Source: Arthrobacter cryoconiti
Lineage (GTDB): Bacteria > Actinomycetota > Actinomycetes > Actinomycetales > Micrococcaceae
Reading direction: 5' to 3'
Assembly (NCBI RefSeq): GCF_020905375.1
Contig: NZ_JAJJBU010000022.1
Coordinates: forward strand, 1-64,000
Length of the DNA stretch: 64,000 nt
Part shown: positions 49,288-57,816 of the stretch, in pieces
Position numbering within the stretch: position 1 is the stretch's first letter
How the letters are laid out: the number at the start of each line of letters is the position of its first letter
Notes under the pieces: model-generated
Database searches by the model: none
What the model was told of the DNA's origin: nothing
The model's input: only the letters and a program-made list of their open reading frames with translations
Made by a program: the position numbers and the translations under genes

Positions 49288-50739
49288 CTAAGCCCCTAAA
49301 TCGCGTGCCAGCAAATCGTCTTCCGTTTCGCCCCGCACAATCAAGCGTGCAGTGCCGTCCTTGACGGCGACCACGGGCGGACGGGGAACGTAGTTGTAGT
49401 TGCTGGCTAATGCCCAGCAGTACGCACCTGTTCCGGGAACTGCCAGCAGATCCCCCGCCGCCACGTCATTGGGCAGATATACATCTCTAACAACTATGTC
49501 ACCGCTCTCGCAATGTTTGCCCACCACTCGAGACATTGCCGGGATCGCCTGCGAAGCCCGATTGGCGACCACGGCCGAATAATCCGCGTCATAAAGCACC
49601 GGGCGGGCGTTATCGCTCATGCCACCATCCACCGACACATACCGTCGCGGCGCCGTCACACCGTCAGCGTTCGGCACTTCAACCTGCACGGTTTTTAGCG
49701 TGCCGGTCTCATAAAGAGTGAACGTTGTGCTGCCAACTATCGCCCGCCCCGGTTCAATGGAGATCCGCGGCGCGCTCATCCCCAGCTCCGCGCAGGTTTC
49801 GCGGACGACGGCGGCCATCGCCTGTGCGACCTCGTCAGCCGGCCGCGGTTTGTCAACTGTCGTGTACGCGATCCCGTAGCCGCCACCCAGATCCAGTTCG
49901 GGCAGGGTGACGCCGTAGGTCAGCTGAATCTTGTGGGTGAAGGCCAGCAGCTTGCGGGCCGCGATTTCAAAGCCCTCGGACTCGAATATTTGCGAGCCGA
50001 TGTGGCAGTGAAAGCCGAGGAAGTTGATGCTCTCGGCATCTACGGCCAGCCTGGAGGCGGCCTCTGCGGCGCTCATGCCAGGCTCTTCCGGATCCTCGGC
50101 AATAAAGGACAAACCAAACTTTTGATCCTCATGAGCCGTGGCGATGGATTCATGCGTATGTGCATGGACTCCGGGGGTTAGACGCAACATCACGTTGGCA
50201 GTGGTGTTGCGAGCCGAGGCCAATGCCTCCACACGTTTGAGTTCATGCAAGCTGTCCACCACAATGCGGCCAAGTTTCATGTCCAGAGCGCGGTTGATCT
50301 CGGCGTCGGACTTGTTGTTCCCGTGGAGCCCTAGCCGTTCTCCGCTCAACCCTGCCCGTGTAGCCACGGCCAGTTCCCCGCCGGAGCACGTGTCAAGACG
50401 CAGACCCTCGGAGTCAACCCAGCGGGCCACCTCTGTACACAGAAAAGATTTGCCGGCGTAGTACACGTCAACCCCACCGCAGATATCCTCAAACGCTGCA
50501 TCAAAAGCATCCTTAAACATGCGTGCACGCGAGCGGAAATCATCCTCACTCATGACAAACAGCGGCGTGCCAAAGCGCTGCTTGAGCTCGCTCACGTGAA
50601 CACCGCTAATGGTGAGCTCACCGTGTTCGTTGCGTTCGACGTCGTGCGCCCAGAGCGCGGGAAGAAGCTCATTGACGTCACCAGCTGCGGGTAGCCAATT
50701 CGGGGCCAGCTCCGCGCCTGGGATGTGTTCTCCACCCAT
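49288..50739 (-). CDS. lysA: Diaminopimelate decarboxylase
   Basis: PLP enzyme making L-lysine from meso-diaminopimelate. The 483-residue product has the PLP lysine in VYYAGKSFLCTEV, FHCHIGSQIF, ELDLGGGYGIAY, ISIEPGRAIVG and the second-subunit Cys region GAYCWALASNYN. The N-terminus carries about 25 extra residues compared with E. coli LysA. ATG at 50739 or the TTG one codon earlier; argS ends at 50743, so the two are directly joined. Confidence 0.97.
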   Translation of the reverse strand: MGGEHIPGAELAPNWLPAAGDVNELLPALWAHDVERNEHGELTISGVHVSELKQRFGTPLFVMSEDDFRSRARMFKDAFDAAFEDICGGVDVYYAGKSFLCTEVARWVDSEGLRLDTCSGGELAVATRAGLSGERLGLHGNNKSDAEINRALDMKLGRIVVDSLHELKRVEALASARNTTANVMLRLTPGVHAHTHESIATAHEDQKFGLSFIAEDPEEPGMSAAEAASRLAVDAESINFLGFHCHIGSQIFESEGFEIAARKLLAFTHKIQLTYGVTLPELDLGGGYGIAYTTVDKPRPADEVAQAMAAVVRETCAELGMSAPRISIEPGRAIVGSTTFTLYETGTLKTVQVEVPNADGVTAPRRYVSVDGGMSDNARPVLYDADYSAVVANRASQAIPAMSRVVGKHCESGDIVVRDVYLPNDVAAGDLLAVPGTGAYCWALASNYNYVPRPPVVAVKDGTARLIVRGETEDDLLARDLGA

Positions 50740-50742
50740 CAA

Positions 50743-52395
50743 TTACATCCGTTCCGGCGCTGAAACGCCCAGCAGGGAAAGCCCGTTAGACAGCACCTGG
50801 CCCACCGCATCGTTGAGCCACAAACGGGTACGGTTCACGTCCGTGATCGCTTCCTCGCCCATGGGAGCGACGCGGCAAGCATCGTACCAGCGGTGGTAGG
50901 CGCCTGCGATGACCTCTAGGTGGCGGGCCACGCGGTGCGGCTCGCGGAAACTCGCGGACTGGCTAAGAACTCCCGGATACTGACCCAAAACTGCAAGAAG
51001 CTCGGACTCCGTTGCGTGGGTGAGCAACGATGCATCAAATGCTGTGCGCTCTACCCCTGCGGCCTCGGCATTGCGTCCTACCGCGGCGGTGCGGGCGTGG
51101 GCATACTGAACATAAAACACTGGATTCTCGTTGGACTTTTTGGTCAACACGTCCAGGTCGACGTCGATGTTGGAGTCGGAAGAGAAACGCGCCAGCGAGT
51201 AGCGGGCGGCATCCGTGCCGACCACGTCGACGAGATCCTCCATGGTGACCACGGTCCCGGCGCGCTTGGACATCCGCACGGGCTTGCCGTCCTGGACCAA
51301 GTTCACCATCTGCCCGATGAGCACTTCAACACGATTGGCGTCGTCGCCCATGGCAGCCGCTGCGGCCTTGAGTCGGGCCACGTAGCCGTGGTGGTCTGCG
51401 CCGAGCATATAGATGCACAGGTCAAAGCCTCGGTCACGCTTGTTCTTGAAATAGGCAATGTCCCCAGCGATGTAGGCGGCGTTGCCGTCGGACTTGATAA
51501 CCACACGGTCCTTGTCATCACCGTATTCGGTGGAGTTCAGCCACCAGGCACCGTCCTTGAAGTACATGTTGCCGGAGCCTTTGAGCTGCTCAAGCAGTTT
51601 CTCGACGGCTCCGTCTTGAAAAAGCGAATTTTCGTGGAAATAGACGTCAAAGTCCACCCCAAACTCGTGCAGGGAATCCTTGATGGCGGTGAACATGAGC
51701 TCCACGCCTTGAGCCCTAAACCCTTCCTGCGGATCCGCCGAATCCAAGATGCCCGGATTCTTGGCAGTGATTTCCTGGGCGATGTCCTCAATATAGGCTC
51801 CACCGTAGCCGTCTTCCGGTGCGGGTTCACCCTGGGCGCTGGCCAGGAGAGACCTTGCAAACTTATCGATCTGGTTGCCGTGGTCGTTGAAGTAGTACTC
51901 GCGGGTCACACCGGCGCCCTGAGATTCGAAAATGCGTGCCAGGGAATCCCCGACGGCTGCCCAACGGGTACCGCCTAGGTGGATGGGACCGGTGGGATTC
52001 GCGGAAACGAATTCCAGGTTGATCTTGGTCCCGGCCATGGACGCGTTGGTGCCGTAATTTGCGCCAGCTTCCACGATGATCTTAGCCAGCTCACCAGCCG
52101 CAGCGGCGTCAACAGTGATGTTGAGAAAGCCTGGTCCGGCAATGTCCACCTTGGAAACGCCAGGGATATCCGCCAAGCGTATCTGCAGAATCTGCGCGAT
52201 CTTGCGTGGCGGGACTCCCGCCGACTTCGCCAGCTGAAGGGCGATGCTGGTGGCCCAATCACCGTGGTCTCGGCTTTTCGGCCGCTCAATGCGGACTTCA
52301 TTGGGCAGAGCGTCGGCGGGAACAGCAAGTTCACCGGCGTCGACGGCATCTTTGAGGCAGGCGGTAATGGCGGCAGAAAGTTCTTCAGGAGTCAC
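50743..52395 (-). CDS. argS: Arginyl-tRNA synthetase
   Basis: Class I synthetase charging tRNA-Arg. The 550-residue product has an N-terminal additional domain (to about 110), the HIGH-type NPTGPIHLGGTRWAAVGD, the KMSKS-type VRMSKRAGTVV and a C-terminal anticodon-binding helical domain ending LLGVSAPERM. The GTG at 52395 follows TACACT by 7 nt and the 35 upstream codons of open frame do not look like the family. Head gene of the argS-lysA-hom-thrC-thrB run, as in other actinobacteria. Confidence 0.96.
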   Translation of the reverse strand: MTPEELSAAITACLKDAVDAGELAVPADALPNEVRIERPKSRDHGDWATSIALQLAKSAGVPPRKIAQILQIRLADIPGVSKVDIAGPGFLNITVDAAAAGELAKIIVEAGANYGTNASMAGTKINLEFVSANPTGPIHLGGTRWAAVGDSLARIFESQGAGVTREYYFNDHGNQIDKFARSLLASAQGEPAPEDGYGGAYIEDIAQEITAKNPGILDSADPQEGFRAQGVELMFTAIKDSLHEFGVDFDVYFHENSLFQDGAVEKLLEQLKGSGNMYFKDGAWWLNSTEYGDDKDRVVIKSDGNAAYIAGDIAYFKNKRDRGFDLCIYMLGADHHGYVARLKAAAAAMGDDANRVEVLIGQMVNLVQDGKPVRMSKRAGTVVTMEDLVDVVGTDAARYSLARFSSDSNIDVDLDVLTKKSNENPVFYVQYAHARTAAVGRNAEAAGVERTAFDASLLTHATESELLAVLGQYPGVLSQSASFREPHRVARHLEVIAGAYHRWYDACRVAPMGEEAITDVNRTRLWLNDAVGQVLSNGLSLLGVSAPERM

Positions 52396-52402
52396 ACCTC
52401 CA

Positions 52403-52408
52403 AGTGTA
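52403..52408 (-). promoter_or_regulatory. -10 box of leaderless argS
   Basis: TACACT ending 7 nt before the GTG. A GGAGG is present but only one base from the GTG, too close to serve as a normal ribosome-binding site. Confidence 0.5.
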
Positions 52409-52529
52409 CGGTTCCGCCCGCATCCTCCCCCAATCCTGAACTTCCCAATCATTGTGCAGTAGATGCGGGTGCGGAGCACGTGAACCCGCATCAACCGCAC
52501 AATGAACCGGGTGGGGAGCCCCGCAAAGC

Positions 52530-53771
52530 TCAGACGAAGTCGTCTTCGAGCATTTTAGGTCGGCAGATGATGAACGCTCCGACGCCCAAAAGAATCAGAG
52601 TGGCGAAGAGAAACACGAACGGTGCAGTCCAGGAGCCAGTCCCCTGACGCAATAGGCCAAAGAACAGCGGTCCGGCACATGCGAGCGCGTAACCCATACC
52701 CTGACCAAATCCAGAGAGCGCACCGGCACCTGCTTGGGTCCTGGTCCGGTGGTTGATCAATAGCAAGGACAAGGGGAACGTTCCCGGCCCCAGCCCAGCC
52801 AAGGACACCCAGAGCCAGGTGCCGTTAGCAGGAGACAGAAGTAATCCAAGGTAGCCAGCTACGAAACAAGCCAACATCACCAGCACTACCGGGAACGGGT
52901 TACGCATCTTAGATGCCACCAGAGGGATCATAAGGCTCAGTGGTAGGCCAAGCGCGGCAAAGAGCGCCAACATGGAACCGGCGTGGGCGCGGTCCAGACC
53001 GGCCTGGGTGAGGATCTCTGGCAACCAGGCAAAGAGGGCATAAGTGTTTAGCGATGTGCAGCCAAACATGAGGGTCAGTCCCCAAGCTGTAGGCGAGCGC
53101 CACAGGTTCATCTTCGGCGCAACCTCTTTGTGTACCGGCTTTGAGTGGATCTTCAATTCCAGTGCCCCAGCTGCTGGAGCCACCTGAGACGCTGCCGCCG
53201 TCGAACGCGGTGAAATCACAGCCAAGAGCCATGGCACCAGGGCAACGACGCTCACCCCGGCCCACGAGGCGAGCGTGAATTGCCAGCTGCCAGCGTCTGT
53301 TAGCGGCACCGCAAACTGCGCGGGCACCGCGGTTCCTACAGATAAGGCGGTGACGTACAAGGCCGTCATCAAACCAATTTTGCTAGGGAAATGCTTTTTC
53401 ACCAGTGGTGGCAAAAGCACGTTTCCTGCTCCGAGGCCGCCAAAAGCTAGCACGGAGAGAATCAGGAACAGCGTCGTGTTGGGGGCAAAAACTCGGGCTA
53501 CTTGACCAACGATTCCGGCAAGGATGGACAGGACGATCAGCCGTTCCAGCGAGGCCCAGCGAATCACATATGGTGTGAGAAATCCGAAGAGGCCAAATGC
53601 CGCTGTAGGGAGCATGCCCAGGATGCCGATGGTCGCTGTGCTCAGCGGGAGGTCGTGGTTGATGGTGGAGACCAGGGGCGGAACTACCGTCACAGCTCCG
53701 CGCAGCGTCAGAGCAGTCAAAATGATTCCAGCCCCGAAAAGCCATCCAGAGCGTTGAATATTTCTCACCAT
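52530..53771 (-). CDS. MFS transporter, CynX/NimT family
   Basis: A 413-residue protein with 12 membrane helices and a polar loop (about 190-220) in the middle. GILGMLPTAAFGLFGFLTP and LAFGGLGAGNVLLPPLVKKHFP match the CynX/NimT group, which includes exporters and importers of cyanate, nitroimidazoles and other small organic anions; the substrate here is open. It is on the same strand as argS but stops 135 bp before the argS start, so they are separate units. Confidence 0.85.
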   Translation of the reverse strand: MVRNIQRSGWLFGAGIILTALTLRGAVTVVPPLVSTINHDLPLSTATIGILGMLPTAAFGLFGFLTPYVIRWASLERLIVLSILAGIVGQVARVFAPNTTLFLILSVLAFGGLGAGNVLLPPLVKKHFPSKIGLMTALYVTALSVGTAVPAQFAVPLTDAGSWQFTLASWAGVSVVALVPWLLAVISPRSTAAASQVAPAAGALELKIHSKPVHKEVAPKMNLWRSPTAWGLTLMFGCTSLNTYALFAWLPEILTQAGLDRAHAGSMLALFAALGLPLSLMIPLVASKMRNPFPVVLVMLACFVAGYLGLLLSPANGTWLWVSLAGLGPGTFPLSLLLINHRTRTQAGAGALSGFGQGMGYALACAGPLFFGLLRQGTGSWTAPFVFLFATLILLGVGAFIICRPKMLEDDFV

Positions 53772-53947
53772 GCGTGCACCATTGCCCCAACGTTACCTGT
53801 ACAGGGGGAGCTCGCACCCGTCATTACGTCTTCCGAATGCCGAGACACTCACCACGTCACGGTAGTGCCCGCCTCCCCCGGTTTTACATTGCATCCCCGG
53901 CACCTGCTAAGCTCTTTCACGTTCCCATTGGCAGCCACGGTTGCCTT

Positions 53948-54020
53948 GCCCTCGTAGCTCAGGGGATAGAGCGGTTGCCTCCGGAGCAACAGGCCGTAGG
54001 TTCGAATCCTATCGAGGGCA
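53948..54020 (+). tRNA. tRNA-Arg (anticodon CCG)
   Basis: Full cloverleaf: acceptor GCCCTCG with CGAGGGC, D arm GCTC-AGGGGATA-GAGC, anticodon arm GTTGC-CTCCGGA-GCAAC giving anticodon CCG, T arm with TTCGAATCC, discriminator A. CCA is not encoded (next bases CAC). It reads CGG codons. A TTTACA and a TAAGCT (53882-53913) may be its promoter, with rather wide spacing. Confidence 0.97.
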
Positions 54021-54032
54021 CACTTTTTGACG

Positions 54033-54079
54033 GTGGCAGTTGCCGCGAAGTAATTCGCGGCAACTGCCACTTTTGTTTT
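54033..54079 (+). terminator. Strong intrinsic terminator after tRNA-Arg
   Basis: A perfect 17-bp stem (54033-54049 with 54054-54070, GTAA loop) followed by TTTTGTTTT. The strongest intrinsic terminator in the window. Confidence 0.95.
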
Positions 54080-54194
54080 CCCACTTAGTTCGCTCCAGCT
54101 GATGGCCACTAACCCTGCTACCTCCCACCTGAACCCTTGACTTCGCGCCCTGCATCCGTGAGGCTCGTCTGCAAACGAACAGCGAGGGGTGCTC

Positions 54195-55580
54195 ATGGAC
54201 CAGCCTGACTTTTTGAAGTTTCCAAAAGACTTTCTGTGGGGTGTTTCCACCGCCGCCTACCAGATTGAAGGTGCCGCGCACGACGGCGGACGCGGCCCCT
54301 CAAGTTGGGACGCTTTCGTCACGAAACCTGATCGGGTAAGCAATGGTGACACCGGCGACGTGGCTTGTGATCACTATCACCGCTATCGCGAAGACATAGC
54401 GCTGATGAAAGGGCTGGGAATTGATGCTTACCGTTTCAGCTTTTCTTGGTCGCGCGTCCAGCCTGGTGGCAGTGGCCCGATCAACCCAGCGGGTTTAGAT
54501 TTTTACGACAGGTTGGTTGATGGACTGCTCGACGCCGGCATCACTGCGCGCCCCACACTGTTCCACTGGGACACTCCGTTGGAATTGGAGGATGCTGGCG
54601 GCTGGCTAAACCGGGATACTGCTGAACGATTCGGCGATTACGCGCAGATCGTCGGAAGCCATTTTTCCGACCGCATCCCTCGCTGGATCACCATCAACGA
54701 ACCGGTGGCCCTGACAATGCTCGGGTACGGTGCGGGCATCCACGCACCGGGGCTCGCGCTCGGCTTTGACGCGCTGCCAGCGGCGCACAACCTGCTGCTG
54801 GCCCATGGGCTAGGGGTGCAGGCACTGCGGTCCGCGGGCGCCACTAATATTGGCATCGCTAACAATCACGCACTCACCTGGCCGGCCAGTGAGGAGGAAG
54901 CGGACGTGCAAGCCGTCGGGCTTTACGACAACATCGCCAATTGGATCTTCGCTGATCCGATCCTCACCGGCTCCTATCCGGATGCGGTGGCACCTTTCCT
55001 GCCACCGATTCCCGACGGCGATTTGGCCACGATATCCGCGCCGCTCGATTGGTATGGCATCAACTCCTACAATCCCAGTTGCGTTGGAGCACCCACGTCT
55101 GAAGGAGCCGCTCTGGTAGATGGACATTCCTTAGACTCCACGCTTCCGTTCTCCATGCGAGAAATTGTGGGATACCCGCGCACAGACTTTGACTGGCCCG
55201 TGGTTCCGGCCGCCTTTACGCAGTTGCTGCTTACGTTCAAGAAACGTTATGGCAAAAAACTCCCTCCGCTGTACATCACCGAAAACGGCGCCGCGTTCAA
55301 TGACGGGCCAGATGCCGACGGCCGGATCCACGACCAACGGCGGATTGATTACACTGCCGGACACCTGCACGCTTTACAAGCAGCAATGGACGCCGGGGTG
55401 GATGTCCGCGGCTACTTTCACTGGTCGCTGATGGATAACTTTGAATGGGCTGCGGGATACTCCCAGCGGTTCGGGCTGGTCCACATCGACTACGAAACGC
55501 AGAAGCGCACCGCCAAGGACTCGTACTACTGGTACCGGGACCTTATTCGCACCAGCAAACTGGCTACGACGCTCTTGTAA
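54195..55580 (+). CDS. Glycoside hydrolase family 1 beta-glucosidase
   Basis: Splits beta-linked glucose (or galactose) from oligosaccharides by a retaining mechanism, cytoplasmic (no signal peptide). The 461-residue TIM barrel starts FPKDFLWGVSTAAYQIEGAA, with the acid/base Glu in ITINEPVALTMLGYGAG and the nucleophile Glu in LYITENGAAFND; DAYRFSFSWSRVQP and GYFHWSLMDNFEW are usual. ATG at 54195 is 5 nt after GAGGGG; a GTG two codons earlier is less likely. No sugar transporter lies beside it. Confidence 0.93.
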   Translation: MDQPDFLKFPKDFLWGVSTAAYQIEGAAHDGGRGPSSWDAFVTKPDRVSNGDTGDVACDHYHRYREDIALMKGLGIDAYRFSFSWSRVQPGGSGPINPAGLDFYDRLVDGLLDAGITARPTLFHWDTPLELEDAGGWLNRDTAERFGDYAQIVGSHFSDRIPRWITINEPVALTMLGYGAGIHAPGLALGFDALPAAHNLLLAHGLGVQALRSAGATNIGIANNHALTWPASEEEADVQAVGLYDNIANWIFADPILTGSYPDAVAPFLPPIPDGDLATISAPLDWYGINSYNPSCVGAPTSEGAALVDGHSLDSTLPFSMREIVGYPRTDFDWPVVPAAFTQLLLTFKKRYGKKLPPLYITENGAAFNDGPDADGRIHDQRRIDYTAGHLHALQAAMDAGVDVRGYFHWSLMDNFEWAAGYSQRFGLVHIDYETQKRTAKDSYYWYRDLIRTSKLATTLL

Positions 55581-55666
55581 AAGGGTCACCCCCGGGTGGA
55601 AGCTGGAGATGTAGGAGCCGACCCTACAAACAGGTACCCGAAAAGTAACTAAAGGAAGCTCAACAA

Positions 55667-56125
55667 ATGCTCCAGCAGCGAATGAATCTCAACGAAGCTG
55701 ATCCCTTGGCCTACAAACCCATGTACGCCATGGAGAAGTACATTCATAGCGCCGGTCTTGGCGAAGATCTGCTGGCGTTGGTGAAAATTAGAGCATCGCA
55801 GCTCAACGGTTGTGCCTACTGCCTGGACATGCATGGTCGCGAAGCCCGCGCGGCCGGCGTGGGTAACCGACGACTGGATGTCCTCTCCGGGTGGCAGGAG
55901 GCACCGGGGCTGTACTCGGAACGCGAACGGGCGGCCATTGCTCTCACGGAGGAAATGACTCTGATCGGAGAAGGCGGGGTTTCCCAGGAAACCTGGTTGG
56001 GTGTGAGCGCCGAATTTTCTGACGCCGAAACCGCCGCACTAATGATGGCCATCTGCGCCATCAACGTTTGGAATCGGATAGCCATCACCACCCATCAAGA
56101 GCTGCCCGAAATAGCGGAAAATTAG
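55667..56125 (+). CDS. Carboxymuconolactone decarboxylase/AhpD-like protein
   Basis: A 152-residue all-helical protein of the AhpD-like group. The redox motif NGCAYCLDMHGREA (CxxC with a following His) points to peroxidase or alkylhydroperoxidase-type activity rather than true decarboxylation. AAAGGAAG stands ahead of the ATG. It follows the beta-glucosidase by 86 bp and precedes a methyltransferase; no ahpC is present. Role inferred as oxidative-stress defence. Confidence 0.88.
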   Translation: MLQQRMNLNEADPLAYKPMYAMEKYIHSAGLGEDLLALVKIRASQLNGCAYCLDMHGREARAAGVGNRRLDVLSGWQEAPGLYSERERAAIALTEEMTLIGEGGVSQETWLGVSAEFSDAETAALMMAICAINVWNRIAITTHQELPEIAEN

Positions 56126-56187
56126 TCCAAAGCACCCTCCACACGAGTCCAAACAGGAAGCATCGAACAGGTGTAAGAATAGGCAGC

Positions 56188-56814
56188 ATGGGCGAAACAT
56201 TTGATGAGAACTTTTGGAACGAACGCTACGGTCGCGAGGGGAACGTCTGGAGCGAAAATCCCAACCCACAGCTCGTAGCAGAGGTTCGTGGACTTCGCGT
56301 CGGCACGGCTTTGGACGCAGGCTGCGGGGAAGGCACCGATGCCCTCTGGTTGGCCGGACTTGGCTGGCAAGTCACCGGCGTCGACATTTCAAGTGTGGCA
56401 CTGGAACGTGCGGCAGCACGGGCGGTCTCCTTTGAAACGGCTGGCTCTGTTGTGTGGGAACACCATAATCTTCTTTCCTGGACTCCGCCAAAAGATTCCT
56501 ACGACCTGGTGTCGGCCCAATTCATGCATCTGCCCAGGCAAGACCGGGAGCCGTTGTTTGCCCGTTTAGCGGGCGCTGTAGCACCCGGGGGGACGCTGCT
56601 TATAGTGGGTCATGCGCCGTCGGACGCCAGTTCCGGTGCCCGACGGCCCCACGGCACGGACCTGTTCTTCACCGCACAGCAAGTAGCAGCCACTTTGGAC
56701 CCCGAATTGTGGCACGTCCAGGTCACGGAATCCCGGCCCCGGCGCACTGTGGGCCCCGATGAAACACAGATCACCATTGCCGACGACGTCATGAGAGCTC
56801 AGCGGCGTACCTAA
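56188..56814 (+). CDS. Class I SAM-dependent methyltransferase
   Basis: A 208-residue Rossmann methyltransferase. ALDAGCGEGTDALWLAGLGW is the SAM loop, VTGVDISSVALERA the acidic ribose contact, and DLVSAQFMHLPRQD motif IV; the N-terminal FWNERYGREGNVWSENPNPQL is that of tellurite-resistance/thiopurine-type enzymes (TehB-like). The substrate is not known. The upstream 40 codons of open frame overlap the AhpD-like gene and are not counted. Confidence 0.87.
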   Translation: MGETFDENFWNERYGREGNVWSENPNPQLVAEVRGLRVGTALDAGCGEGTDALWLAGLGWQVTGVDISSVALERAAARAVSFETAGSVVWEHHNLLSWTPPKDSYDLVSAQFMHLPRQDREPLFARLAGAVAPGGTLLIVGHAPSDASSGARRPHGTDLFFTAQQVAATLDPELWHVQVTESRPRRTVGPDETQITIADDVMRAQRRT

Positions 56815-56903
56815 CGACGGCGGGTACTGACGCTTCCGCTAGTTGGACCGAGTTCCACCCGCCCTGTCTGAGTGGACGCTGCCGTTCATGAAAGAATTTC
56901 CCC

Positions 56904-57803
56904 ATGACCACATTGATTGCCACACTTGCCGTGCTTGCGGGCTTGGCCTGGGCTTTGACGGCAACCGCGTCATGGATCTCGAAAAAGAATGCGCCACGTG
57001 CGTTGGGTCCCGGATCCGGAGCCAACCAAGGACCAGCTCGTATAACTCTTGCGCAAGAGCAAAGAGCGATGACGCGCGCACAGCTGCGGGTACTGATGCC
57101 GGTGATCTTCGCCGTCGTCATGTTCGCGGCACTATTGCGAATTTCGATCGGACTGGCCGGGCAGGCAGAACAATCTGTCTTATCGGCCTTGGCAGGCTTG
57201 GCAGCTCTGCCAATCGTGTTGACGTTGGTGCTCTCAGCCAGCGGCGGGCTGTTGCTATATTCAGCGCTTCCCGTCACACACAAAAATGTGCTCTCGCCAC
57301 AACGTCTGCTCGGAAAACGAAGCTATTTCCTAGGTGCTACCGTACTTTTGGCCTTCATTGTCTTCTGCGTCGCCGTCTCTCTCAGCGCGCCGAGCCACCT
57401 GGGCTGGCAGATAAGTATCCCGCTCATTGTGGTGACCATGGTCTTTTCCGGTGCAACGATTCTTGCGCTGCGTCGCCTTTCCTCGACGGCATCACTGCCA
57501 GATCCGCGCATGGCTGGCCTTGACCTTCTATGGCGCAAAACCTCAGCCAAACTCTTGTGCACATTTGCGTACGGCGTGCTGCTTAGCTGCTTCGGTATCA
57601 CCGCTTTCATTCTCGGGCAGTCAATACTGAGCACCAACACACCGCCCGCGGCACAGCAGGACTTTATGGTTCCAGGAATCAGCGCCTCAGTCGTGGGCGC
57701 CGCATTGGTGGTGGCCGGCGTCGGACTTTTGGTACTGACAGCTAAGGGGACGCTACATATCCGGAAAGCCGCCCTCGCTGACTCCGGCACCGCAACGGCA
57801 TAA
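56904..57803 (+). CDS. Polytopic membrane protein of unknown function
   Basis: A 299-residue protein I do not recognise. It has seven or so hydrophobic segments (about 3-22, 63-80, 90-115, 140-162, 168-188, 215-240, 255-280), with Ala/Ser/Leu-rich content and few charged loops (KKNAPRALGPG, VTHKNVLSPQRLLGKR). No transporter motif is evident. It stands between the methyltransferase and hrpA on the same strand; the gap to hrpA is 13 bp and hrpA's ribosome-binding site starts right after the stop, so it may be cotranscribed. Confidence 0.75.
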   Translation: MTTLIATLAVLAGLAWALTATASWISKKNAPRALGPGSGANQGPARITLAQEQRAMTRAQLRVLMPVIFAVVMFAALLRISIGLAGQAEQSVLSALAGLAALPIVLTLVLSASGGLLLYSALPVTHKNVLSPQRLLGKRSYFLGATVLLAFIVFCVAVSLSAPSHLGWQISIPLIVVTMVFSGATILALRRLSSTASLPDPRMAGLDLLWRKTSAKLLCTFAYGVLLSCFGITAFILGQSILSTNTPPAAQQDFMVPGISASVVGAALVVAGVGLLVLTAKGTLHIRKAALADSGTATA

Positions 57804-57816
57804 ACTGGAGGGCACC

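Noticed and set aside
45395-50742. Threonine or lysine riboswitch/attenuator in the hom-thr-lysA run
   Set aside because: The genes follow one another with 0-27 bp gaps; there is no leader peptide rich in Thr or Ile and no room for a lysine riboswitch.
53948-54079. tRNA-Arg as the attachment site of an integrated element
   Set aside because: No integrase, no phage genes and no second copy of the tRNA 3' end noticed downstream; the genes that follow are ordinary metabolic and helicase genes.
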